Shown here one piece after another: positions 1 through 6,952 of a DNA stretch of 8,166 nt; the stretch's first letter is position 1, and the number at the start of each line of letters is the position of its first letter. Location of the stretch: NCBI GenBank assembly GCA_964633225.1, contig CAZWFQ010000121.1:1-8166 (forward strand), given 5' to 3'. Source of the stretch: JAKQIM01 sp964633225. GTDB taxonomy: Bacteria; Chloroflexota; Anaerolineae; Anaerolineales; UBA4823. A program made the translations under genes and the position numbers. The notes beneath the pieces were generated by a model that worked only from the letters and a program-made list of their open reading frames with translations, did no database searches and had not been told where the DNA came from.

Positions 1-239
<239 letters not shown>

Positions 240-315
240 GCGTGGTGCGGAGAACTCGAAACTTTTCGGAAGACTTATCTGCTATTCTTGGTAAATTAAC
301 ATCTTAAAGAGATTT

Positions 316-435
316 CTCTTGGTGATTGGAGCGGCGAGGGTACACCCGGACACATACCGAACCCGACGGTTAAGCTCGCTAGCGCCGATGGTACTTGGGG
401 GGCAGCCCCCTGGGAGAGTAGGTCATTGCCAAGGG
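316..435 (+). rRNA. rrf: 5S ribosomal RNA
   Basis: About 120 nt long and directly downstream of 23S rRNA. The two ends pair as the 5S terminal helix: ctcttgg at 316-322 with ccaaggg at 429-435, with one G-T wobble. Internal landmarks fit 5S: cacataccgaacccgacggttaag-like loop B/C sequence around 350-374, and the ggtacttggggggcagccccctgggagagtaggtc-type segment around 390-424, which gives the loop E and helix IV/V region. Ends are set from the terminal helix, so processing could differ by one or two bases. The 240-315 spacer holds no tRNA and no open reading frame; it should be removed during rRNA maturation. Confidence 0.96.
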
Positions 436-445
436 AATTTTTCTG

Positions 446-478
446 AAACCCCCAAACTCGAAAGAGGGCGGGGGTTTT
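446..478 (+). terminator. Rho-independent terminator of the rRNA operon
   Basis: The outer stem is AAACCCCC (446-453) against GGGGGTTT (470-477), 8 bp. Inside it, CTC (457-459) pairs with GAG (464-466) around a GAAA tetraloop (460-463), separated from the outer stem by a 3x3 internal loop. TTTT then GTCTTT follows, giving a U-rich tail. It lies 11 nt after the 5S 3' end, as expected for the end of an rrn operon. The CTCGAAAGAG cap recurs exactly in the hairpin at 4665-4697. Confidence 0.9.
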
Positions 479-507
479 GTCTTTAAGATCATACTTGCTC
501 TATCTAC

Positions 508-512
508 AGGAG
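508..512 (+). promoter_or_regulatory. Candidate Shine-Dalgarno with unusual spacing for the surface-protein gene
   Basis: AGGAG at 508-512 is the only good ribosome-binding match in front of the gene. It sits 13 nt from the ATG at 526, which is long. A nearer ATG at 516 is only 3 nt away and opens an out-of-frame 36-codon reading frame ending at the TAG at 624-626. The 526 start is preferred because it gives a textbook Sec signal peptide (MKRVLNLIVV...). A GAAG at 518-521 could help but is too close to the ATG to act alone. Confidence 0.45.
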
Positions 513-525
513 AATATGAAGAATT

Positions 526-3500
526 ATGAAACGTGTTTTGAATCTGATTGTCGTGATCTCACTGTTCTTGTCGTCGTTTTTGACGAGCACCCCGGCCCAG
601 GCCGCGGCCGGCCTGTACACCTTTAGCGTTGTGTCGGGCGTGTATGATGATATTGGCGATGAGATCGCTTACACCGCCTTTGATTTTGGCAGCGATCCTG
701 ACGACGGTATGGCATCTGTCGCCCTGCCTTTTACCTTTACTTACGATGACACCGGGTATAACACTGCCTATATCAGCGTCAATGGTTTGGTAGGGATGAA
801 CGGCTTTCCGGCTAATGCCTACACCAACAACCTGAACGGAACCTACGGCCAACCCTTGCTGGCGCCGCTGTGGGATGATCTGGCCCTGAATAACGGGGAA
901 GGAGAGATCGGCTACGTCACCCTGGGCGACGCGCCGAACCGTGTCTTTGTGGTGCAGTGGCAGGACGTGCAGTGGCCTCTTAGCAATGGCACCCCTCAAA
1001 ACTTCCAGGTGCGGCTGTATGAAACAACCCATATCATCGAGTTTGTTTATGGAACCATGAGCGAGCCGGGCGGTGACCCTACAGCTTCCATCGGCATCGT
1101 TGATGCTGTAGGCGGCAGCGGGCATTATCTCAGTGTAACGCCCGCCGCCGGGACGGCGGATACCGTCAGCAGCACCACGGCAAACGACAGCATCCACTCG
1201 GCGGTGCACCTGACCAGCGGTAAGACCTATATCTTCACCCCGCTGGACCCCAACGCACCGCCATCCTGTGCGATGAACCTCGGTCCGGCAGATGGCGCGA
1301 CGGATGTCCTGCTTAACCATGCGCTGAACTGGAGCTCGGGCGGCGGCCAGGTGGATGGGTACAAGCTTTATTTTGGCATAGAGAACCCGCCTACCAGCAT
1401 CGCCAATGGCACGGACCTGGGTACTGCGACTACCTTCCAGCCGTCCGGAAACCTGGACTCTAATACCACCTACTACTGGCAAATTGTGCCTTATAACGCC
1501 AATGGCGGTGCAACAGGCTGCCCGGTCTGGTCTTTCACCACCGGCTCTGTTTATACCATTGACCTGCTCACCGAAAGCTTCACCGGCACGGCGTTCCCGC
1601 CCGCCGGTTGGGCTCTCTCCACGGACAGCGCATGCCCCTGGAGCCGGGTCGAAGCGGGCTCCAATCCCACGCAGGCGCCCTATTCTGCGCCGGCTGAGGC
1701 GATGTTCTTATCCTTTGAACCTGATTGCTATAACCAGACAAGGCAACTTATCTCACCGGCACTAGATTTTAGTACTGACGTAGAATATTCTCTAAACTTT
1801 TGGATGTATCACGATACTTGGTATTCGGACCCCGACCGTGTGCAGGTGCAGGTCAGCGTGGATAACGGTAGTACGTTCGAGAATGTAGGCGCTGAAATCT
1901 ATCGCCATACCGGCGCAGATAATTGGACCCAACACTCGGTTGACCTATCGGCCTACGCCGGGCAATCCAGTGTACGGGTGGTCTTTAAGGGCATCTCGGG
2001 CGATGGATCCAACATATTCCTGGATGATGTGCGCGTGCTGCAAAGGCAGCCAACAGCTCAGCCCAACTGCGCCATCTCTCCTGCTCCTCAAAATGAAGCG
2101 GAGAATGTGATCCTGCTTGCCAACCTGAGTTGGGCCAACGGCGGCGGCGTTCCGACAGGCTACAAGCTTTTCTTTGGCATAGATAACCCGCCTACCGGTA
2201 TTGTCAATGGGGATGATTTGGGCAAAACGACCAGCTATAACCCGGCAGCGATCATGGCGGCAGATACCCCCCATTACTGGCAAGTCGTGCCGTACAACAG
2301 CTTTGGCGATGCGCAGAACTGCCCGGTCTGGTCTTTCACCAGTGGGCCGGCAGGCATAAACGACTTCCCCTACGTGGAGGGTTTTGAAAGCGGCGCTGGG
2401 GGCTGGGCGAGCGGCGGAGTGAACAGCAGTTGGGAACTGGGAACGCCTGCCGGCGCAGTCATCACTGGCGCCTCCAGCGGCGCGAATGCCTGGACCACGG
2501 GCCTGACCACCGCTTATAACCTGAATGAGCAGTCTTACGTGCAAAGCCCGGCCTTTGACTTTTCGGGCCTGGAGCATCCTTATCTAAAATTTGATTTGTG
2601 GTGGGACATCGATCGCAATCATGACGGCGCAAATCTGCAAGCCAGCCTGGATGGCGGAGCGAACTGGGACACCATTGGCGAATACGGCAGCGATGAGGGG
2701 AACTGGTATCAGTTTGCCCCGACTGGGTTAGGTTTTGAACATGGCTGGAGCGGTGATTCCATAACCGATAATGAATATGACCTCTATGAATCCGGGCGCG
2801 GCTGGCGGACGGCGATCCTCGATGCGAGCGACCTGTCTGGCGAGCCTTTTGTGCTGCTGCGCTTCTACTTTGGCGAGGGCGGCGCTGATGTGAAAGGCGA
2901 TGGCTTTGCCTTCGATAACTTTGAAATTCGCCCCGGCTGCACCTGGACCGGTGCGCTGGGTGATGACTGGCATACCGGCAATAACTGGGACTGCGGCCAT
3001 GCCCCCGGCGCAGAGGAAATTGTGCTGATTCCATTGTCTACCCTCAAACCGGTGATCTCAGAAGACACGGCGGCCTCGGCGGTTCGAGCCGGGGCTGGCC
3101 TCATCCTGAATGGCGGCAGCCTGACAACGCGTTATATTTACGAATATGGTGTGGTTTACATTGCCGATGGCAATGAAGTCAACCTGGTTGGCAGCGGCAA
3201 CGCCTGGGAAGCTACCCGGGAAACGCTGGATTCTTGGACTACCCAATGGGGCTCAGCCACCAATGGGTTGGTGCGCTTCAGCGGGACTGGCTTGCAGCGT
3301 ATTGTTCATGATCATGATAGCGCCTTCCTCCCTGGGGAACGCGCCCAGTTTTACAATATGGTCATCGAGAACGGCGTACAGTTGCAGTTGGGTGGTAACT
3401 TGCAAGTCGTTAATGACCTCACCGTGAACCAGGGCGGAACGCTGGATATGGGCCTGAATACCTTGACTGTGGGCAATACCCTGGCCAATAACGGAATGCT

Positions 3501-4622
3501 GCGCCAGAAGCAGGAAGTGGACGGTACAGCCGGCCCGATCAGCTTCTTGGACGCAGGCGGCTACGGTGGCCTGACACTGGATCCCAACGGGCAGAACCTG
3601 GGCGAAACCAGCGTGCAGATCCGCGGCAACCAAGAATGTGCCGCGGGCGCCGTTCAGCGCTGCTTCCAGATCACCCCCAGCACTGTACCGGCCAGCGGCG
3701 TTGGGCTGACTTTCTACTTCGCTCAGGCCGAGATTCCGGCCGGTTCTTCTTGCGATGCGATGGAAGCTTACCACTGGAATGGCACAGCCTGGGAGGTCCT
3801 TGGGCGCGACGCGGCTTACGGCGTAGATGGCCGTGACTGCACCAGCGAGCCGTTTTCGATCCGGGTGACGGGCGTGACAGATTTTTCCGACTTTGTCATT
3901 GCTGACAACCAAGCGCCCAGCGTGGCCCTGGCCGACACCATCACCAGCCTGCCCGAGAACACCAACACCACCGCGGCCATCCAGGTGGCCGACATCGTGG
4001 TGACAGACGACANNNNNNNNNNNNNNNNNNNNNNNNNNNNNNNNNNNNNNNNNNNNNNNNNNNNNNNNNNNNNNNNNNNNNNNNNNNNNNNNNNNNNNNN
4101 NNNNNNNNNNNNACCCTGGAGGTTACTGTGGCGGTGGATGACAGCAGCGTGGGCAGCACCCCAGATGACAGCGCTGACCTGGCGATCAACATCACCAACG
4201 TCAACCAAGCGCCCAGCGTGGCCCTGGCCGACACCATCACCAACCTGCCCGAAAACACCAACACCACCGCGGCCATCCAGGTGGCCGACATCGTGGTGAC
4301 AGACGACAGCCTGGGCACCAACGTTCTCAGCCTCTCCGGCGCGGATGCGGCCCTCTTCGAGATTGTGGGGACAGAATTACGCCTCAAGGCCGGCACCGTG
4401 CTGGACTTTGAGACCAAGCCCACCCTGGAGGTTACTGTGGCGGTGGATGACAGCAGCGTGGGCAGCACCCCAGATGGCAGCGCTGACCTGGCGATCAACA
4501 TCACTCCCGGCAGTGGATTTGGTTACTACCTGCCGCTGGTTATGCAGAACAGCCCTGCTGCTCAACTGGGTATTCCCGTAGATGCGGCCTGGGACTTGCA
4601 AAGACCAGGGAAAGAAAATTAG
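526..4622 (+). CDS. Large secreted multidomain surface protein with cadherin-like repeats (interrupted by assembly gap)
   Basis: I cannot name a specific function; adhesion or matrix interaction is an inference from the domain types. Residues 1-27 are a Sec signal peptide (KR, hydrophobic core, AQA cleavage region). 28-240 is a beta-rich domain with a PLWDDL motif. 247-341 and 513-607 are Fn3-like modules (GYKLYFGI...NPP, YYWQIVPYN, CPVWSFT). 345-506 resembles the choice-of-anchor J/cleaved-adhesin jelly-roll type. 612-803 is MAM-like, similar to the domains of immune inhibitor A peptidases (GFESGAGGW, WELGTP), but no protease motif is seen. 804-1010 has a DDWHTGNNWDCG motif and then beta-helix-like strands. 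1020-1126 is a further beta domain. Cadherin-like repeats (LPENTNTTA, LDFETKP, VAVDD) follow. The tail carries YYLPLVMQN. The 100 N gap shifts the apparent frame: coding runs in one frame to 4012 and in another from 4113 to the TAG at 4620-4622. A true gap of 113 nt joins them into a protein of 1369 residues. No catalytic site is visible. Confidence 0.88.
3906..4504 (+). repeat. Tandem 309-bp cadherin-like repeats, nearly identical
   Basis: The segment 3911-4012 recurs at 4207-4308 with two differences (G3947/A4243, Ser to Asn; G3957/A4253, silent). The segment 4113-4195 recurs at 4422-4504 with one difference (A4168/G4477, Asp to Gly). The spacing of the post-gap pair gives a unit of 309 bp, or 103 codons. 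Each unit encodes one cadherin-like domain with ENTNTTA, VADIVVTDD, LDFETKP and VAVDD motifs; the acidic positions resemble the calcium-binding sites of cadherin folds. At least two units are present. More may be hidden in the gap. Confidence 0.93.
4013..4112. other. Assembly gap (100 N placeholder) inside the repeat array
   Basis: Exactly 100 N, the conventional length for a gap of unknown size. It lies between two nearly identical repeat copies, the place where short-read assemblers break. The intact copy shows that the sequence missing from the interrupted unit corresponds to 4309-4421, which is 113 nt. Confidence 0.98.
4524..4550 (+). other. C-terminal YYLPLVMQN tail motif
   Basis: Codons at 4524-4550 encode YYLPLVMQN, straight after a Gly-rich linker (PGSGFG) that ends the last cadherin-like repeat. 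Tails of the form YLPLV followed by a few residues are, to my knowledge, common at the C-termini of secreted Chloroflexota proteins and may act in surface retention or sorting. No LPxTG motif or C-terminal membrane helix is seen. Here the motif is followed by 23 further residues (SPAAQLGIPVDAAW...), longer than the usual short end. The sorting role is inference. Confidence 0.55.
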
Positions 4623-4664
4623 TCAATAGGTCCCAAAAGTCCCCTGCTCTTGTTGTATTTTACA

Positions 4665-4697
4665 CCCCCCCCGATCTCGAAAGAGACGGGGGGGTTT
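4665..4697 (+). terminator. Intrinsic terminator after the surface-protein gene
   Basis: C-run 4665-4672 against G-run 4688-4694, extended by G4673-C4687. An A4674 bulge and TCTC (4675-4678) pairing with GAGA (4683-4686) follow, closed by a GAAA tetraloop (4679-4682). This is about 12 bp and very GC-rich. The downstream tail is TTTCTC, a short U-tract, so plus-strand termination is plausible. It begins 43 nt after the stop at 4622. On the minus strand it follows the stop of the SnoaL-like gene directly, but the run after the stem there (TGTAAAATAC) is poor in U, so it may act mainly as an RNA 3'-end stabiliser in that direction. Confidence 0.85.
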
Positions 4698-4698
4698 C

Positions 4699-5115
4699 TC
4701 ATGAATCCTTCGGGAATGAGAAGTGCATCTGTACGATGACCCATTGGCCGGTGCGCTTTTCGAGTGTGCCCGTCCAGCGGCAGTTGTCCCAGCCGGTGGG
4801 TTGGCCGTTCCACTCGGCGTGGTCATCGAGAAAACAGGAATACCATGCCGCATTGCCCAGCTCTGCAAATTTGAGTCGCAAATCCCTCACCGCGAAATCG
4901 GTGGCCTTGAATTCATCCTTCATCCAGACACGCTCGCCCAACTTCTTGAATGCCTCGAAGCCGAGGATGGTGGACTTTGAATCGGGGTGAAAGATGAAGA
5001 AATCGTCATCCTGTGCCATGATGGAGAACAGCCGGTCAAGATCTTTTGTCAACGCCCAACCAATGGCGTCGTGAATGACTTTTTCGACTTCAAATTTTTC
5101 AGTTTCGGTTAACAT
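4699..5115 (-). CDS. SnoaL/NTF2-like small protein
   Basis: A 138-residue protein of the nuclear transport factor 2-like fold, closest in look to the SnoaL_3/DUF4440 type. Visible features are an N-terminal helix (EKFEVEKVIHDAIGWALTKD), the DxDFFIFHPDS strand, a GFEAFKKLGERVW segment, a RDLRLKFAELGNAAWY strand, and the C-terminal WTGTLEKRTGQWVIVQMHFS signature of this family. Members include cyclases, isomerases and many uncharacterised ligand-binding proteins, so no reaction is assigned. No signal peptide or membrane segment is seen, so it should be cytosolic. The start at 5115 is chosen over the upstream in-frame ATGs at 5142 and 5133 because AAGGAG (5122-5127) sits 6 nt before it. It is the last gene of the minus-strand operon, directly after the ABC exporter half. 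Confidence 0.85.
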   Translation of the reverse strand: MLTETEKFEVEKVIHDAIGWALTKDLDRLFSIMAQDDDFFIFHPDSKSTILGFEAFKKLGERVWMKDEFKATDFAVRDLRLKFAELGNAAWYSCFLDDHAEWNGQPTGWDNCRWTGTLEKRTGQWVIVQMHFSFPKDS

Positions 5116-5121
5116 GGTAAT

Positions 5122-5127
5122 CTCCTT
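5122..5127 (-). promoter_or_regulatory. Shine-Dalgarno AAGGAG overlapping the upstream stop codon
   Basis: On the minus strand TAAGGAG combines the TAA stop of the ABC exporter gene (5126-5128) with a strong ribosome-binding site, followed by ATTACC and the ATG at 5115. It decides the start of the SnoaL-like gene and implies that translation of the two genes is coupled. Confidence 0.85.
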
Positions 5128-6952
5128 ATTCATTCCGCTCATACCACGCCGCCTGCGCCTGGAACATGCGTGCGTATGGGCCGGGGGCAGCGATCAACTC
5201 CGCGTGGCTGCCATCTTGCACGATGCGCCCCCGCTCCATCACCAGGATGCGATCAGCAATGCGCGCCAGGCCCAAGCGGTGCGTGACGATGATGGCGGTT
5301 TTGCCACGCGCTGTGTCGAGGAAGGTGCGATATACCTGGTCTTCTTCGAGCGGGTCAATGGCGGCAGTCGGCTCGTCGAGGATGATCGTGTCGTGGGGGC
5401 GATACAGGCCGCGGGCGATGGCCACGCGCTGCCATTCGCCGCCGGAGAGATCGAGGCCGCCGAATTCGCGCGCCAGCATAACATCGAGCCCGGCGTCGAG
5501 CCGAGCGCCCAAGCAGTCATAGAAGCCTGCCTGGGTCAAGGCCGCGGTGGCGCGCTCACGTTCGTCGGCATCCGTTTCATCCGTGGCAACTTCGGTTTGC
5601 GGCGCGCCCACGCGGACATTGTCGAGTAGCGTCATGCGGTAGCGCTGGTAGTGCTGAAAGACTGCCGAGAGACGCTGGAAACGTGTTTCATCAGCTCCAT
5701 CGCACAAGTCAGCGCCGCCAATCTGCACAGAGCCGCCATCGGGGTGGTACAGGCCAGCGATTAGACGTACGAGTGTGCTTTTACCGGCGCCGTTTTCACC
5801 TACCAGGGCTACCGATTCACCAGGGCAGATCGAAAGGGTCACGTTTTCAAGCGCGTTCTCTTCGGCGCCGGGGTAGCGGAAACTGACCTGGCGCAATTCC
5901 ACGCCGCGATTACGCGGCAACGGTGCATGGCCGCTTTCTCGCTCCGGCGATTCCAAAAAAGCAAGGTAGTTGCTGCCAAAGGCGGCATTCTCAAATGCAA
6001 ACCCCAGCCGGTCGAAGAGTTCTTCGAACCACTTGAAGATGGCGTCCATGGCGAAGTACACTGCGCCGAACAACCCCGGCGAAACCTGGCTTGTCAGCAC
6101 GAAGCGTACCAGCAGAAGCAGGAGCCCAACATATCCGCTCAGGGTCAAAACCTTGAGACCCAGGTCAATCGCCCCGGTGCGTAGTTCGGTGCGCCACATC
6201 TCGCGGTTGTAGTCTGCTATTACCTGGTTGTATTTGCGATGGAAGAAGGGAACAGCCCCGCTGGTGCGGGTTTCTTTGAAAAACGCCCGATCCGTTAGGG
6301 CGGCCTCGTAGTGGTTGAATTCGCGGCGCAATGGGGCTACCTTGTTCTCGGTGTTGTAGAAGGCCGATGTCCGGATCACCCGCGAAAGGGCCACCGGCAG
6401 GAAGGCGGCGAAGACTCCCATCATCAGCACCGGCTCGAGCGGGGCAAGGTAAAACCCCAGGGCCAGGAAATAGCCCCCATGAAAAATCAACGAGCAAAGG
6501 AATGTCTCCATGGCGTCGAAACCGCGATTGCGACCGGCGTGGGCTTTTTCGATACCGTCATACAATTCCGCCGACTCGAAGCAGATCAGTTCAAGCCTGC
6601 CGGCTTTGTGGGCCATTGCTTCGGTCATGCGGGCGTCGGCCAGGTGAGAGAGGATCTCAAATGACAGGTTCATGGCGGCGTTCATCAACATGTAAAGCAC
6701 GTTGACCCCGCCGAGCAGGAGGATCGTCTCTAACACAGCCTGGAATGAGAGGCTGCCCTCCACAAATAGCGGCAGCCGGTCGAGCAGGACGCGGATCAGG
6801 TGCAGGTCAGCGACGAGCAGCAGGGTGAAGCCAGCCGAGGTGAGCAGATAGATCAGAAAGAGCCAGGGCTGTGTGCGGAAGGCCAGGCACAGCATGGCAC
6901 CCATCACGCGGGGGAAAGATGGGCGGGGCTGTTTGGCTTCACTCGATTTCAT
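5126..6952 (-). CDS. ABC exporter half-transporter (permease fused to ATPase), complete
   Basis: A 608-residue type IV ABC exporter half: an N-terminal transmembrane domain fused to a nucleotide-binding domain, normal length for the MdlB/MsbA-like superfamily. Hydrophobic segments at about residues 28-57, 68-93, 150-193 (two helices) and 260-306 (two helices) give six helices. The ATPase motifs are all present: Walker A GENGAGKST (385-393), Q-loop Gln433 in FQHYQRYRMTL, signature LSGGE (502-506), Walker B Asp526 with catalytic Glu527, D-loop AAID, and switch His558. It should therefore hydrolyse ATP. An acidic segment (EVATDETDADERE) follows the Q-loop region. The start at 6952 overlaps the upstream gene by 14 nt and has a weak GAG 8 nt before it; an alternative ATG at 6973 adds seven residues. 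It probably pairs with the upstream ABC half. The substrate is unknown; peptide or lipid-like export is possible. Confidence 0.92.
   Translation of the reverse strand: MKSSEAKQPRPSFPRVMGAMLCLAFRTQPWLFLIYLLTSAGFTLLLVADLHLIRVLLDRLPLFVEGSLSFQAVLETILLLGGVNVLYMLMNAAMNLSFEILSHLADARMTEAMAHKAGRLELICFESAELYDGIEKAHAGRNRGFDAMETFLCSLIFHGGYFLALGFYLAPLEPVLMMGVFAAFLPVALSRVIRTSAFYNTENKVAPLRREFNHYEAALTDRAFFKETRTSGAVPFFHRKYNQVIADYNREMWRTELRTGAIDLGLKVLTLSGYVGLLLLLVRFVLTSQVSPGLFGAVYFAMDAIFKWFEELFDRLGFAFENAAFGSNYLAFLESPERESGHAPLPRNRGVELRQVSFRYPGAEENALENVTLSICPGESVALVGENGAGKSTLVRLIAGLYHPDGGSVQIGGADLCDGADETRFQRLSAVFQHYQRYRMTLLDNVRVGAPQTEVATDETDADERERATAALTQAGFYDCLGARLDAGLDVMLAREFGGLDLSGGEWQRVAIARGLYRPHDTIILDEPTAAIDPLEEDQVYRTFLDTARGKTAIIVTHRLGLARIADRILVMERGRIVQDGSHAELIAAPGPYARMFQAQAAWYERNE

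Noticed and set aside
240..315. Possible tRNA or small RNA in the 23S-5S spacer
   Set aside because: The spacer is only about 75 nt and no cloverleaf, T-loop or CCA end could be found.
559..3912. Long minus-strand open frames opposite the surface-protein gene (for example 559-1482, 1945-2577, 3253-3912)
   Set aside because: They lie opposite a coherent secreted protein, show no recognisable domains or ribosome-binding sites, and are the usual shadow frames of GC-rich coding DNA.
4113..4299. Continuation of the surface-protein frame from 526 straight through the N run to a stop at 4299
   Set aside because: The N run has an arbitrary length. After it, that frame gives an Arg/Trp/Pro-rich sequence with no family resemblance, while the other frame encodes a clean cadherin-like repeat matching the copy that follows.
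3906..4504. CRISPR-like or mobile-element repeat
   Set aside because: The repeat is a 309-bp in-frame protein domain with no spacers, inverted ends or transposase.
4665..4694. C8/G7 runs as G-quadruplex elements
   Set aside because: There is only one G-run per strand in the hairpin, and it is fully explained by pairing with the opposite C-run.
5116..5142. Upstream ATGs at 5142 and 5133 as the start of the SnoaL-like gene
   Set aside because: They overlap the end of the ABC gene and lack a ribosome-binding site, whereas AAGGAG stands 6 nt before the ATG at 5115.
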